Shown here in pieces: positions 1 to 11,330 of a stretch of DNA of 64,000 bases (positions are counted from its first letter, which is position 1; every line of letters begins with the position of its first letter). The position numbers were made by a program, and so were the translations under genes. The notes beneath the pieces are model-generated. The model saw only the letters and a list, made by a program, of their open reading frames with translations. It was not told the origin of the DNA and did not search any database. The stretch spans positions 2,723,810 through 2,787,809 of the forward strand of contig NC_037269.1 of the NCBI RefSeq assembly GCF_000002425.4, read 5' to 3'. This DNA is from Physcomitrium patens (taxonomy: Eukaryota; Streptophyta; Bryopsida; Funariales; Funariaceae).

Positions 1-1059
1 AAAGAAGGTAATGCACAATCTCCATGATTTGGTTGCACGTATTGCAACTCCACTTGGAAATGAGGCTCTTTGTTGTTTGCCTTGAATACAACCTTTACAA
101 GTAAGATTTGTGCATGATTGACGAAGATCTGAGCCACTAACCATGGATTGGAGCTCCTTCATACTTTTGGCATTCAAATGACCAAGGCGTCAATGCCAAA
201 TGCCAAACTTGTCTTGATCTTGTGGAAATTCAGCAATAGACGTGCCTTCATTTGTCATGAATGCATAATCATCTCCACCAACTTCATCACATGCATTGTT
301 AGCATTTTCTCTATTTTTTTTCTTGGCCTTGTAGCAATTTCGAGCAAAATATCCCAATTTTCCACAAATGAAGCAAGTTCTTGTATTGCTTCTCTCATTT
401 TCACGTTGGTTGGAATAGGTACCTTTGCCTTGTCTTGAGAAGAGAGCTGAATCTTCACTTTGATGCTCCTTCTCTTTCCTTTTAGTTACTTCATGTGCAA
501 GTCTTGATGTCACATAGTCTATTGTAAGCTCTTTCAACCTCAAAGACTCCAATACCACAATGAGGTAGTTGTAGGACTCCGGAAGACTCATGAAGAGAGT
601 CATGACAATATCACCATCCTCTAAAGGCTTGTCAACAATTGCGAGTTGATTTGCAAGAGCCTTTACCTTATTAACAAGTGCCATGAGGTCTTCACCTTCT
701 TCCATCTTACAAGTGAAGAATTTCCTTCTTGTGAAGAGGATGTTGGACAAGTTCTTGCTCTCATATATGTTGCAAAGTGTCTTCCATGCTTCCGCTGGTC
801 TTTTGCAATGGATAATGTGAGAAAAGTTGGCTTCATCCAAATTAGTGGCAATCATGCCAAAAGCCTTCTTTTCACGTCTTTTGAAGTCCTTGTGGTCCTT
901 AGGGCTTGCATCTATGCTTGGAGGGTCTTCACTCTCATCTACAATGTCCCAAAGGTCCAAAGATGCCAACAATAGCTCCATTTTGACCTTCCAATGGTAG
1001 AAATTGTTGCCTCTAAACTTCTCAATCACTCTCAAACCTTCATCCTCACTAGAAGCCAT
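1..1059 (-). mobile_element. Copia element A, gag to GAG-pre-integrase (runs off left edge)
   Basis: Fossil of a Ty1/Copia polyprotein on the minus strand. The gag start at 1059 opens with MASSEDEGLRVIEKF, followed by the UBN2-type gag fold. A CCHC zinc knuckle (CFICGKLGYFARNC) lies near 340-380. The GAG-pre-integrase HxRLGHL-like region and the start of integrase occupy roughly 1-190. The rest lies outside the window. Its 5' LTR is at 1543-1882, so 1060-1542 is the untranslated leader. The element looks broken, with a small number of breaks in the part seen. Family assignment is secure from the gag and pre-integrase motifs. Confidence 0.85.
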
Positions 1060-1542
1060 GTCTAAAGAAGAGTGTATTAAAAAATATTGACAGAAGGAGT
1101 CTCTAAAAGCTTATAGTCACCAAACGAAGTTTGCACTAGTAGAATCTCAAAATGCCGTGTTATAAACAAAAGAATGGTATCTCACTTAAAACACTTTCAA
1201 CTCAACTTGTGAAGCTTTTTACAAGTAATTGCACCCTCATGGAACTCACAATCATTTGTCTTAATCACTTTCTCATCAAAACACTCAAGGATAATGAAGA
1301 AACTTCACCAACTCAAAAGATACTATCAAGGTCTTTCTACAAAGTCTTAACCTCACAAAGCAACGAGATAAGAACCTATAAAGCAATGTTAGAGATGTAT
1401 AAGTTTAATACCAATAGCCTCCTTATAGCAACAAACCTAACATCAATAAATACCATAAGATCTAATCCACACAAAAGCAAGAAAGAGAAAATGACTTCAA
1501 CTTACTTGAATAGCACAACAGAGAGTGAATGGACCCAAGACC

Positions 1543-1882
1543 TATTGAAGAAATACTATAAGCATAACACAAGTAAGTAGAAATCAACAAGGTTGCACAT
1601 AAGAGAAGTGTGGAATGAGATGACTCTTACTTCCAATACCCGTTACTTATAATCAGAGTTCACATCCAATATGTATAGACTTCATCCACATTCATCTATA
1701 ACTAGCTGCCTCTCGAGATCCTAAACTTAACCGCCTCTCAAGACTCTAAACTAAGCCGCCACTTAGTCCTTAGTTGCCTTTGACCATTAGCAACTTACCT
1801 AAGAGAATATTTTCTAAAAGATAACTTATTGTACTTTTACTATTATCTATTTATCTCAACATCTTTATCTTTTACCTCAACA
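1543..1882 (-). repeat. Copia LTR (type b), 5' LTR of element A
   Basis: On the minus strand it begins TGTTGAGGTAAAAG and ends CTTCAATA, directly before a worn half-tRNA-type primer site (about 1527-1542) and the leader of element A. A close copy of about 358 bp lies at 3223-3580 in the same orientation, and a 46-bp end fragment lies at 4631-4676. Confidence 0.75.
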
Positions 1883-2202
1883 AAATGGTGTCCTATGTTG
1901 TTTGCCTTGAATGCATCCCTCACAAGCAAGATTCATAGTAGAATGGTTAAGGTCTAAGCTATTTACCATGGATTGAAGCTCCTTCATACTTTTGGCATTC
2001 AAATGCCCAAGTCTTTGATGCCAAATGCCCACCTTGTCTTCATTTGATGGAAATTCAACAAAGGCAGCAACCTCCTCTCCATTGATCGTCTTACAATTGA
2101 TAATATAGAGATTGTCATCCCTAATCTCTTTTGCTACTTCTTTGCCTTCCATGGTTCTCACAAAACATCCATTTATGTTAAATTGCACTTTGCAACCATC
2201 AG
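1883..2202 (-). mobile_element. Copia fragment: protease end and GAG-pre-integrase
   Basis: Minus-strand coding remnant that reads NMNGCFVRTMEGKEVAK-like, then IWHQRLGHLNAKSMKEL and CEGCIQGKQHRTPF. It closely resembles the same region of the young element at 40790-41100. It sits between two LTRs (1543-1882 and 2203-2776) with no spacer, as a piece of a mosaic. Confidence 0.75.
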
Positions 2203-2776
2203 TGTTGAGAAAAGAACACTATAAGGATAAAACAAGTAAGTAGAAATCAGCAAGGTTGCACATAAGGGAAGTGTGGAATAAGATGGTTCTTTCTTCCAAC
2301 TCTCGTTACTTATAGGTGGTGGTTGCTGCCCTAAAAGGACTTCTTCCACCATTTGACTTTTACACATATGCTCGTTGTATCCTTTGGCTCATACGACGAG
2401 GGTATCTAAGGATCTTAGGATCCTATGGCATCTTCCACCATTTGACTTTTACACATATGCTCGTTGTATCCTTTGGCTCATATGACGAGGGTATCTAAGG
2501 ATCTTAGGATCCTATGGCATCTTACATACCATGAGGGTATCCTATGCCATATACTAATTAGTCTTACCTAATTCTTTGGATATTCCCTAGGACACACTGT
2601 ATCCTCTTGACTTTGACACTTTGTCCTTGACCGCATCCTATATCCATAGGATGCTTTTTCTATGTGCCAAGAGTCAAGCCTTTGACCATTAGCAACTTAC
2701 CTAAAGTAATAACCTTTATGAGGTAACTTATTCTACTTTAACTATTATCTATTCATCTTTATCTTTTACCTCAACA
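2203..2776 (-). repeat. Copia LTR carrying an 89-bp tandem duplication
   Basis: About 574 bp. Its ends resemble those of the type-b LTR (minus start TGTTGAGGTAAAAG; conserved stretches near the polypurine side and near the 3' end), but the middle differs. It directly follows an RNase H fragment (2777-3222), so it is probably the 3' LTR of that fragment's element. Confidence 0.7.
2342..2519. repeat. 89-bp tandem duplication inside an LTR
   Basis: Two adjacent copies, 2342-2430 and 2431-2519, each starting TCTTCCACCATTTGAC and ending CCTATGGCA. I see a single difference between them, so the duplication is recent relative to the LTR. Confidence 0.9.
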
Positions 2777-3222
2777 CTACCACTTTGCTAATTATGAAAG
2801 CCCTTCAAATCTAATGCCTTTGTCAACATATGATGTTTATCTTTGACCAATGCCTTTTTTGACAAATCAGCAAGCATATCTTCTGTTGCACAATACTTCA
2901 AGTTAATCACTCCCATTTCAATCTTCTCTATTATAAAGTGATGTTGAATGTCAATGTGCTTGATTCTTGAATGATGCTTTGGATTCTTTGCAAAAGTAAG
3001 GCATCCTTGATTGTCACAATTCAATAAAGTTGCTTCCAATTGCACAAGTCTAGTGTCCTCCAAAACTTGCCTTAACCATGTTGCTTCTATTGCACCCTGG
3101 CTTACTGCCATGTACTCCGCGTCCATTGTGGACCTTCCAATTGTAGGTTGCCTCTTATATTTCTATGAAATTGCTCCCACTCCAACAAAGAATACATAAC
3201 CCGTTGTTGACCGCCTATCATT
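2777..3222 (-). mobile_element. Copia RNase H fragment
   Basis: Minus-strand remnant of the C-terminal RNase H of a Copia polyprotein: MDAEYMAVSQGAIEATWLRQ, then NCDNQGCLTFAKNPKHHSR, HIDIQHHFIIEKI and the ADLSKKAL tail. The 3' end abuts an LTR (2203-2776). The upstream side runs straight into a second LTR at 3223. Confidence 0.8.
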
Positions 3223-3580
3223 TATTGAAGAAATACTATAAGCATAACACAAGTAAGTAAAATCAGCAAGGTTGCACATAAGAGAAGTGTGGAATGAGAT
3301 GACTCTTACTTCCAACACCCGTTACTTATAATCAGAGTTCACATCCAATATGTATAGACTTCATCCACATTCATTTATAACTAGCCGCCACTCGAGATCC
3401 TAAACCTAACTGCCTCTCGAGACTCTAAATCTAGCCGTCTGTCGAGACCCTAGCCGCTACTTAGTCCTTAGTTGCCTTTGACCATTAGCAACTTACCTAA
3501 GAGAATATTCTCTATAAGATAACTTATTCTACTTTTACTATTACCTATTTATCTCAACATCTTTATCTTTTACCTCAACA
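3223..3580 (-). repeat. Copia LTR (type b), second copy
   Basis: About 358 bp, a close copy of 1543-1882 in the same orientation. The left side joins a minus-strand RNase H piece and the right side a plus-strand RNase H piece, so it stands in a junction rather than at the end of a recognisable whole element. Confidence 0.75.
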
Positions 3581-3911
3581 AGCAAGCGATGGTGTAATGG
3601 AGGCAATATGATTAAAACAACTTTTGGAGGACATTGGAGATGCACAAATAGAAGTAACTCCAATGAAGTGTGACAATCAAGGATGTCGTACATTTACAAA
3701 GAATCCAAAGTATCATTCAAGGACCAAGCACGTTGACATTCAATATCTTTTTATAAGAAAGAAGATTGAAATGGGTGTGATTGATATAAAGTATAGTGCA
3801 ATGGAAGACATGCTTGCTGATTTGTTGACAAAGGCATTAGTAAAGGATAGACACCACATGTTGACAAAGGCATTAGGCTGAAAAGATATTTGAACAATAG
3901 CAAAAAGGAAG
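3581..3911 (+). mobile_element. Copia RNase H fragment D and polypurine tract
   Basis: Plus-strand RNase H end: QLLEDIG, KCDNQGCRTFTKNPKYHSR, HVDIQYLFIRKKIEMGV and ADLLTKALVKDRHH. A purine-rich stretch near 3900-3911 leads into the LTR at 3912, as expected for the 3' end of an element. Confidence 0.75.
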
Positions 3912-4397
3912 TATTAAAATAAAAGTAAAAAATATTACCTTGTATAGGATGTTACCTTAAGGAAGTTATTATTGGTCAAAAGTTTGACCCTTGGTATATA
4001 GTAAGTAATGCAATGGATGTAGGACGAAGTCATGGACCAAGAGTGAAAGTCAAAAGGATACAGTATTAACAAGGAAATATCCAAAGACTAAGTATGAGTC
4101 ATTAGTGTGAGACATAGGATACCGTCATAATTCGTGAGATGCCAAAGGATCCTAAGGTCATGTGTCTAAAATATAAGAGTAATTACTATTGGATATAAGA
4201 TACTCTTCGGACTTGTGAGATGTTAAAAGGATCCTAGGGCCATGTGTGTAAAAGTCAAAGAGTGGACGTTGTCTTTTAGGGTAGCCACTACCACCTATAA
4301 GTAATGGATGTTGGAAGTAAAAGTTATCTTACTTCATACTCTCTTTCTATGCAACCATGCTGATGCTAAGTGTTGTATCTTCTATATACTTCTTTTC
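3912..4397 (+). repeat. Copia LTR (type c), 3' LTR of fragment D
   Basis: About 486 bp in plus orientation. It is homologous along its length to the LTR at 8128-8621, which reads on the opposite strand. It follows the polypurine tract of fragment D and ends ...CTTAATAATA. Confidence 0.7.
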
Positions 4398-4630
4398 TTA
4401 ATAATATAATTTTTTTGTTAGCGTGGGAATAATTTCATGGAATTGCAAGAGACAACCAACATTTGTAAGGTCAACAATGGAAGCGGAGTATATGGCAGCA
4501 AGCCATGGTCTAATAGAAGCAATATGGTTAAGCTAACATTTTGGAGGACATTGAACATGCACAAATCGAAGCAACTCCAATGAAGTGTGACAATCAAGGA
4601 TGTCTTGCATTTACAAAGAATCCAAAGCAT
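4398..4630 (+). mobile_element. Copia RNase H fragment G
   Basis: Plus-strand remnant reading ISWNCKRQPTF, STMEAEYMAASHG, then a CDNQGCLAFTKNPKH-like stretch in worn form. It ends exactly where a 46-bp type-b LTR end begins (4631-4676, minus orientation). Confidence 0.65.
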
Positions 4631-4676
4631 TATTGAAGAAATACTATAAGCATAACACAAGTAAGTAGAAATCAGA
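4631..4676 (-). repeat. End fragment of a type-b Copia LTR
   Basis: The 46 bp match the 3' terminal part of the LTRs at 1543 and 3223. The match stops abruptly at the R repeat that starts near 4677. Confidence 0.6.
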
Positions 4677-5898
4677 AAGCGTTGGGCTTCTGGCTGTCAC
4701 TAAATACTCAATCAAGTTTGGAATATAAGGGTAACAATTTTATATATATAAACTCCTCTCTTTTGGAGCAATTACATCAATATACAAGCCTTAAAATCCA
4801 AAGAACACCAAAATACTTGATAAGGTGTTATAAAAAACTTATATATCCTTATGAGGAATTTTTCCCGAAGTTCAACAGCTCATAACTTACGATCTAACCG
4901 TCTAAACAACTCCAAATTTTACATGGAGTATTGATATATCTTTAGCAACTACCACACCAAAATTCAACCGTAAATTCGTCTTGGATCTTGTGATATCTTG
5001 AAAACCCTAACTGTAGCTTCAAACCCTAGCTTTTTTACACCTTGTACAACTTCCTTCATATCTCACAAAGTAATTATTCAAATACTATGAAACTTTGATC
5101 TAAAGCTTTTTAACCCAATTACACACACTTGTAGAATTTTTTGAGCCAAAAATTCGTCCAGAAACTCAAGATATGGCTTCACCCACAACTAGCAACAAAA
5201 CGATATACTTACTACCTTCAAATTACAAGTGCTGTCTTCAACGCCTCATAACTCCTTCACCCAATCTTAGAATTCACTATACAGTAAGTAGAATGTGTAG
5301 CCGAAAAAATGCTCCCTCCAAATCCAGTCGCCGATCTTCCGTTTCTCTCCGTATTCGTATGTGATGCCCAAAAGTAGTGACAGTAGGTACGAAATTGACA
5401 CCTTATCTTTGAACATTCATATCTTTTCCATAAAAACTCGAAATCACACAAAATCTTCACCAAAATTATACCGAAAACCCTAAACCTTCTGACCCTAGCC
5501 TCAAAAGCTCGAATGGCCTCGAAAAAAGAACCCTAATTCCTAATATGGCCTCGGGCAGCCTCCTCAAAGCCCATTGGGCATGGTATTCGACCAATAGGGA
5601 TGAAGTTCTTCACCCCTTGCCTTCATCCAACCATGCCTTACTTTCATCCTTCCCAATAAGCCTCCTTCTAGTTATATTTTCATCTTTTAACTCCTCCCTT
5701 CCCTTAATCTTTATACTAACTATCTAAATCCTATATAATATAAACTCTATAATCAAACTAGATTAACTTCCAAATAATTTTTCTTATTTCAATTCATTTT
5801 AAATTAACATACTAACTATTCTAACTCACATTAAGACTTATAAACATATTACATGTTTTCACTAATTTTTACATACTGTAAGTAATTACAGTACGACA
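4677..5898. repeat. R repeat copy 1 (putative solo LTR, 1.2-kb class)
   Basis: Nearly identical to 62103-63324, with about 15-16 differences over 1.2 kb by eye. On the minus strand it starts TGTCGTACTG. The opposite end is missing the last stretch present in copy 7 (whose end reads CTATCCCGACA). A perfect inverted repeat, TACTGTAA-GTAA-TTACAGTA, lies at 5874-5893. It contains no protein domain: the reading frames here, 60-68 codons, are chance. The LTR nature is inferred from TG...CA ends and repeated nested insertions, since no internal region is seen. Confidence 0.7.
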
Positions 5899-7549
5899 CC
5901 GTTCTCAACACTTTGATCTGGCACTTACATTCTTTCTCTACTAGAGCCTTAAATTCCTTAAACTTTGAGAAACATTCACTCTTAACTTTAATGATATAAA
6001 TCCACACCTTTCTTGAAAAATCATCAATGAATGTAACAAAGTACCTTGCTCCTCCAATTGATGGTGTCTTCATTGATCCACTAACATCTGAGTGCACAAT
6101 CTCCAACAATTTTATTGCATGTGTTGCAACTACACTTGGAAATAAAGCCCTTTGTTGTTTGCCTTGTATACATCTTTCACAAGCAAGTGTCATTGCATTG
6201 TGGCTGAATTGACCAAGATTCAAGCGACTTACCATGGAATAGAGCTCCTTCATGCATTTGGCATTCAAATGACGAAGTCGTTGATGCCAAATTCTAAACT
6301 TATCTTGATCTTGTGGAAAATCAGCAAATGCCGCGACTTCAACTCCATTCACCTTTTTGCAATTGATGAAGTAGAGATTTCCATCTCTAAGGCCTTTGGC
6401 AACATGTTGGGCATCCAATGTCTTGACAAAACATCCATTCATGTCAAATTGAACCTTACAACCATGTGATACAAGTTTGCTCACTAAAAAGAGGTTCTTC
6501 TTCATTTTTGGCACATGTAGGACTTCTTTCAATCTGATTCTCTTCATTTGGTCCTTCACAACAATCTCTACTACCATGGAGCCGATTCCAATAGCTTGTA
6601 CCATACCATTGTCTCTCAACCACACTTTTGTTGCTGGAATTTCTTCATAAGTGTCAAATAAATACTTGTATGGTGTCATGTGCTTAGTAGCACCTGAATC
6701 TATAATCTACTTTGACATGGCTACCATGGAGGCTCCTTCCTTTGTCATGAAAGCATACTCATCTCCACCAAAACTATCACTAACATTGTTTGCATTCTCC
6801 CTATCTCATTTCTTGGCCTTGTAGCAATTTTTAGCAACATAATCTGGTCTTCCACAAATATAGCAATTCTTCATATTGCTTTTTGAATTATCATGTTGGT
6901 GAAAATAGCTACCTTTGCCTTGTGTTGAAAATAGAGGCGAATCATCACTTGCAAGCTCCTTTTCTTTCCTCTTGGTCACTTCATGGGCAAGTCTTGACAT
7001 GACATAGTTCATGGTAAGCTCCTTCATATTGATGGACTTCAATGCCACAACGAGATAGTTGTAGGATTCGGGAAGGCTCATGAGTAATGTCAATACAATA
7101 TCCTTATCATCAACTGGTTTGTCAACAACTGCTAGTTGATTAGCAAGTGCTTTTACCTTGTTAACATGAGCCATGAGGTCATCTCCTTCTTCTATCTTTA
7201 CTGTCAAGAATTTCTTCCTTGTCCAAAGGATGTTGGCAAGGTTTCTACTCTCATAGATGTTGCAAAGAGTCTTCCATGCTTCCGCTCGTCGATTGCAAGC
7301 TATAACATGTGAAAAATTGGTATCATCAAGGTTTGTTGTAATCATCCTAAAAACCTTCCTTTCACGACGTTTGTACTCCTTCTTCACTTTGATATCAACA
7401 TTGTCACTTGGAGGGTCTTCACTTTCATCAACAATGTCCCAAAGGTCCAATGAAGCCAACAAAAGCTCCATTTTCTTCTTCCAATGGTAAAAGTTGTCAC
7501 TTCTAAACTGCTCAATCACTCTCAAGCTCTCACCTTCACTTGAAGCCAT
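5899..7549 (-). mobile_element. Copia element C, gag to integrase
   Basis: Minus-strand Copia polyprotein with gag start at 7549 (MASSEGESLRVIEQF). In order: UBN2 gag, CCHC knuckle (CYICGRPDYVAKNC) near 6850, protease region near 6700, GAG-pre-integrase (IWHQRLRHLNAKCMKEL), then integrase core (VHSDVSGSMKTPS, FVTFIDDFSRKVWIY). Coding ends where R copy 1 begins at 5898. The leader is 7550-8113. The element looks broken, with a few breaks in the part present. Confidence 0.85.
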
Positions 7550-8113
7550 GTCTAAGAAAGGGATGTGTGAAAGAAAATCAAAAAAAGAAGATATAGAAGT
7601 CTCAAAATCAACAAGAAGGTGTTGCTGCCTTAGAAACCTAAAATGCCCTCTTTGTAAGTAAACAAGTGATTTCACTTTTGTATCACTCTCAACTTCACAT
7701 ATAAGACTTCTCAGAAGTCTTACACTCTATCTGAACTTCTTGTATAAGCTTTGCTACTCTTCAATCACCTTTCTTTTCTTACAAAATACTTCTAATCTCA
7801 CAAAAAAAACTTCTTGTGAAAATAGAACAATCTCTTAAGAAGTTAAGTACATGAAAGCACAAAGTTAGAATACCAATCATAAATCTCAACAAAGAAATAT
7901 AACACTAGAGTCCTAAAACATCATTATATGGAGTCTAACAACATCAAAGACTATAAGAGCACTTAACAATAAATAAGAGCAAATTTACATCAACAACTAG
8001 ATGAATAAGAAGGATTAGAAGATAACAAACTCAAACTTCAGCAATAACCATAAGATCTATTCCTTACAACAAGAAAGACTTCAAAGTACTTCAAAACTCA
8101 CAAGTAAAGGTGA

Positions 8114-8127
8114 GTGGGCCCATAACC
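8114..8127 (-). promoter_or_regulatory. Primer-binding site of Copia C (half-tRNA-iMet type)
   Basis: The minus strand reads GGTTATGGGCCCAC directly after the LTR end (...TATA). This matches the complement of the anticodon stem-loop of eukaryotic initiator tRNA-Met (GGGCCCAUAACC) rather than its 3' end. The same site is intact at 39276-39289. Confidence 0.75.
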
Positions 8128-8621
8128 TATAAAAAAAAACAAGTACTTAGAAGACACAATACTTAGCATCAGCAAGGTTGTACACAAAGAGAGTATGGAG
8201 TAAGATATCTCTCACTTCCAACACCCATTACTTATAGGTGGTAGTTGCTGCCCTAAAAGACAATGTCTACTCTTTGACTTTTACTCACATGGCCCTAGGA
8301 TCTTTTTGGCATCTCACAAGTCCCAAGAATATCTTATGTCCAATAGTAATTACTCTTATGTCTTACACACATGCTCTTAGGATCTTTTGGCATCTCACGA
8401 ACTACGAGGGTATCCTATGACACATACTAATGACTCATATTTAGTCTTAGGATATTCCCTTATTAATACTTTATCCTTTTGACTTTGACTCTTAGTCCAT
8501 GACTTCGTCCCATATCCATTGGATGTCCTTTCCATATACCAAGAGTCAAACCTTTGACCACTAATAACTTATCTAAGATAATATCCTATACAAGATAATA
8601 TTTTTTACTTTTACTTTAACA
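8128..8621 (-). repeat. Copia LTR (type c), 5' LTR of element C
   Basis: 494 bp. The minus strand starts TGTTAAAGTAAAAG at 8621 and ends ...TATA at 8128, immediately before the primer site. It is homologous to 3912-4397. Confidence 0.8.
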
Positions 8622-9104
8622 CTAGTATGGCCTACGGCAACCTCCCCAACGCCCATTGGTCATGATTATTGACCAATAGGAATAGAGGTTTTTATCATCC
8701 ATCTCCATTCATCTATATTCGTGCCTTTATTTCTCCTTTGCTATCAAGTTCCTTCTACAATCCTTTTTCTTATAAGATTTACATAATTTATGCTATAAAC
8801 ACCAAATAAAAGAATCAAAATAAGTTTTCAAAGGTCCTAAATATCTAACAAAGGTGATTCTAAATATTTAGAAGTTACTATCAACTAAAACCAATCTTAA
8901 AAGCCACTATCAAAAGAAAATAAAAGTTATACAAATTCTATAGTAATCTTTTTAAACAACCTCTTATCAAGGTTATAATCAAATTAAATTCTTCAACCAA
9001 TTGAAATCTACTAACATGACTCTCACCATATTACTTAATAAATTATATATTAAATATATTATTATATTATTTTTATATAGTAGCCAGAGCGCAACACGAT
9101 AATA
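8622..9104. repeat. R repeat copy 2 (1.6-kb class, partial)
   Basis: Homologous to the right part of R copies at 42315-42792 and, reversed, 11331-11800. Shared blocks include GGCC..CGGCAACCTCC and CCATCTCCATTCATC. It is cut on the left by the LTR of Copia C. On the right it ends ...GATAATATGCGACA, where the integrase of Copia E begins. Confidence 0.65.
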
Positions 9105-10523
9105 TGCGACAAAGTTGGTGGAGATTATCCATTTTGGTGTATGTGAAGCTTTAAAGATTACAAGTATTGCGGATAAAGATATTTTCTCACTTTCATTGAT
9201 GATTATTTAAAAAAGTTTTGGATCTATATTCTTAAAGCTAAGAGTGAATGCTTTTGGAGGTTTAAGGAGTTTAAAGCACTTGTTGAGAAATAAAGTGAAC
9301 GTAAAATTAAGGTATTACGTATAGACATTGGAGGTGAGTACATGTTTAAGCAGTTTGATGTTTATTTGAAGAATGAAGGAATTTCTAGACGAACCACAAC
9401 TCCATATATTCTACAACAAAATGGTGTTGCTAAAAGGGCAAATCAAACCATTGGAGAGATGGCAAGGAGCATGCTTCATGCTCAAAACCTTGGCTATGAG
9501 TTTTGGACGGAAGCTATGGTGAATGCAGTGTATACAAGAAATAGGTGTTCAACAAGTGCACTTGCATCAATGACACTACAAGAAGTTGGGAGTAGGAGAT
9601 AACCTTACATTTTTCATATGAGGACCTTTGGTTGCATTGCAAATATAAAAAAATCAGATTTTATGAGGTCCAAATTTGATGCAAAAGGTCCAATGTATGT
9701 GTTTCTTAGTTATTGTGAAAGTACTAAGGTATATAAGCTAATGTGCTTGGAAACCAAGAAGATCATCAAAAGTTGTGATGATGAGTTTTTGGAGCACAAG
9801 AGTACTTATGAACACTTATCTTCATCTAAAAATGAAAGAAGGCAACGTGGTGAATGGTGGGAGGATCAAATCTTTTTCAAATAAGTGAAGAACATGCAAA
9901 TGTTGCTCTTCTTGCTGATCTGTTATCTTTGTGTGATGCATTAAAGTCTCAAGATGCAATTAAGTGGAAGAAGGCTATAGAAGAATTGTATGAATTTTTT
10001 ATAGACAATGATACATGAGAATATACACCCCTTTTAGCAAATCGATTCAGTATTGGTTGTATGTGGATATTTAGTACTAAAAAGAGATGCAAATGTTAGA
10101 AGATTGACAACTTCATTGGAGTAGGAGCTATTTCATGAAATTGTAAGAGACAATCTACCATTACAAAATCAATAATAGAGACAGAATACATGACAATAAG
10201 TCATTGTGTATTGGAGGCATGTTGAATAAGATAACTCTTAGAAGACATTGGATTATTGTAATTAGAAGTAATTCTAATTATGTGACAATTAAGGATGTCT
10301 TGTATTTTCTAGGAATCCAAAATGCTATTTAAGGACCAAATACATTGATATTCAACATCATTTCATATGAAAAAAGCTTAAAGATGGAATAATAGGTATG
10401 AAGTTTTGTGCTACAAAGGACATGCTTACTGATATGGTTACAAAGGCATTAGTAAAGGATAGACATCATGAGCTGATATAGAAATGAGGATTAAAAGCTT
10501 TTTAAAAATTATCAAAGTGAGAG
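9105..10523 (+). mobile_element. Copia element E, integrase to RNase H
   Basis: Plus-strand remnant. The integrase core starts at about 9105 (KLVEIIHFGVC) and continues with QQNGVAKRANQTIGEMARSM near 9414-9472. The integrase end is at 9618-9884 (MRTFGCIANIKKSDF). Then come a short start of the RT region (WKKAIEELYEFF) and an RNase H end with a polypurine tract just before 10524. It is well worn, with many breaks. Confidence 0.75.
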
Positions 10524-10860
10524 TGTTGAAGATCAACAAGTACTTGCTTAGTTACAACCACACAGAGATTAAGCATAGTAGGTTGTTAATAATCAAAAGT
10601 CAACAAAGAATTAAAAGAAATTATTATTGTAGCTACTAGGATTCAATAATGGCGACTAAATTATAAAAGAATCTAGGATTTAATTGAATGAAATAGAAAT
10701 AGATGTAATATCAAAAGGATGGGGGTTGCTCAATTGGTTAGCAACCACTACCTATAAGTAAAAAGTGTTGGAAGTTAGATACATCTTACTCCACACTTCT
10801 CTATGTGTACAAATCTTGTTGATGCTAAGTGTTTGTAGCTTTTAGATTTTTTTTCTTCAA
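10524..10860 (+). repeat. Copia LTR, 3' LTR of element E (diverged)
   Basis: It starts TGTTGAAGATC after the purine tract CAAAGTGAGAG. It shares the conserved block CCTATAAGTAAAAAGTGTTGG and the 3' end with the type-c LTRs. It ends near 10860, fused directly to the protease region of the next Copia piece. Confidence 0.65.
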
Positions 10861-11330
10861 GCCATTAGAATTGGCTCAATTATTGTGGAAATCGTTGTGA
10901 AAGACCAAATGAATAGGATCAAATTGAAGGAAGTCTTACATATGCCAAAGATGAAGATGAATGTACTTTTGGTGAGCAAACTTGTATCACATAGTTGTAA
11001 GGTTGAATTTGACATAAAAGAATGTTTTGTGAAGTCATTCGATAGAAAACATATTGTCAAAGGCCTTAGAGATGGAAATCTTTACTTCTTCAATTGTAAG
11101 AAGGTGAATGGAATTGAAGTGGCTGTATTTGCTGATTTTCCACAAAACCAAGACAAGTTTGAAATCTGGCATTAATGAATTAGTCATTTAAATGTCAAAT
11201 ACATGAAGGAGCTTCAATTCATGGTAAGTGTCTTGAATCTTGATTATTTCAACAACAATTCCATAACACTTGCTTGTGAAGTTTGTATATGAGGCAAACA
11301 ATAATGAAATTTATTTCCAAATAGAGTTGC
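10861..11330 (+). mobile_element. Copia element E2, protease and GAG-pre-integrase part
   Basis: Plus strand: GSIIVEIVVKDQMNRIKLKE, VLHMPKMKMNVLLVSKL, NCKKVNGIEVAVFADFP and a worn pre-integrase stretch up to about 11330. The same element resumes at 12963, after R copy 3. Confidence 0.75.

Noticed and set aside
5173-5727. Frames of 60-68 codons at 5173-5364, 5257-5463 and 5545-5727, repeated near 62599-63153
   Set aside because: They recur only because the R repeat recurs. They overlap on opposite strands and resemble no protein family.
10729-10756. A tRNA D-arm-like stretch (GGGGGTTGCTCAATTGGTTAG)
   Set aside because: It lies in a Copia LTR, matches the equivalent part of other LTRs here, and no acceptor stem, anticodon arm or T-arm follows.
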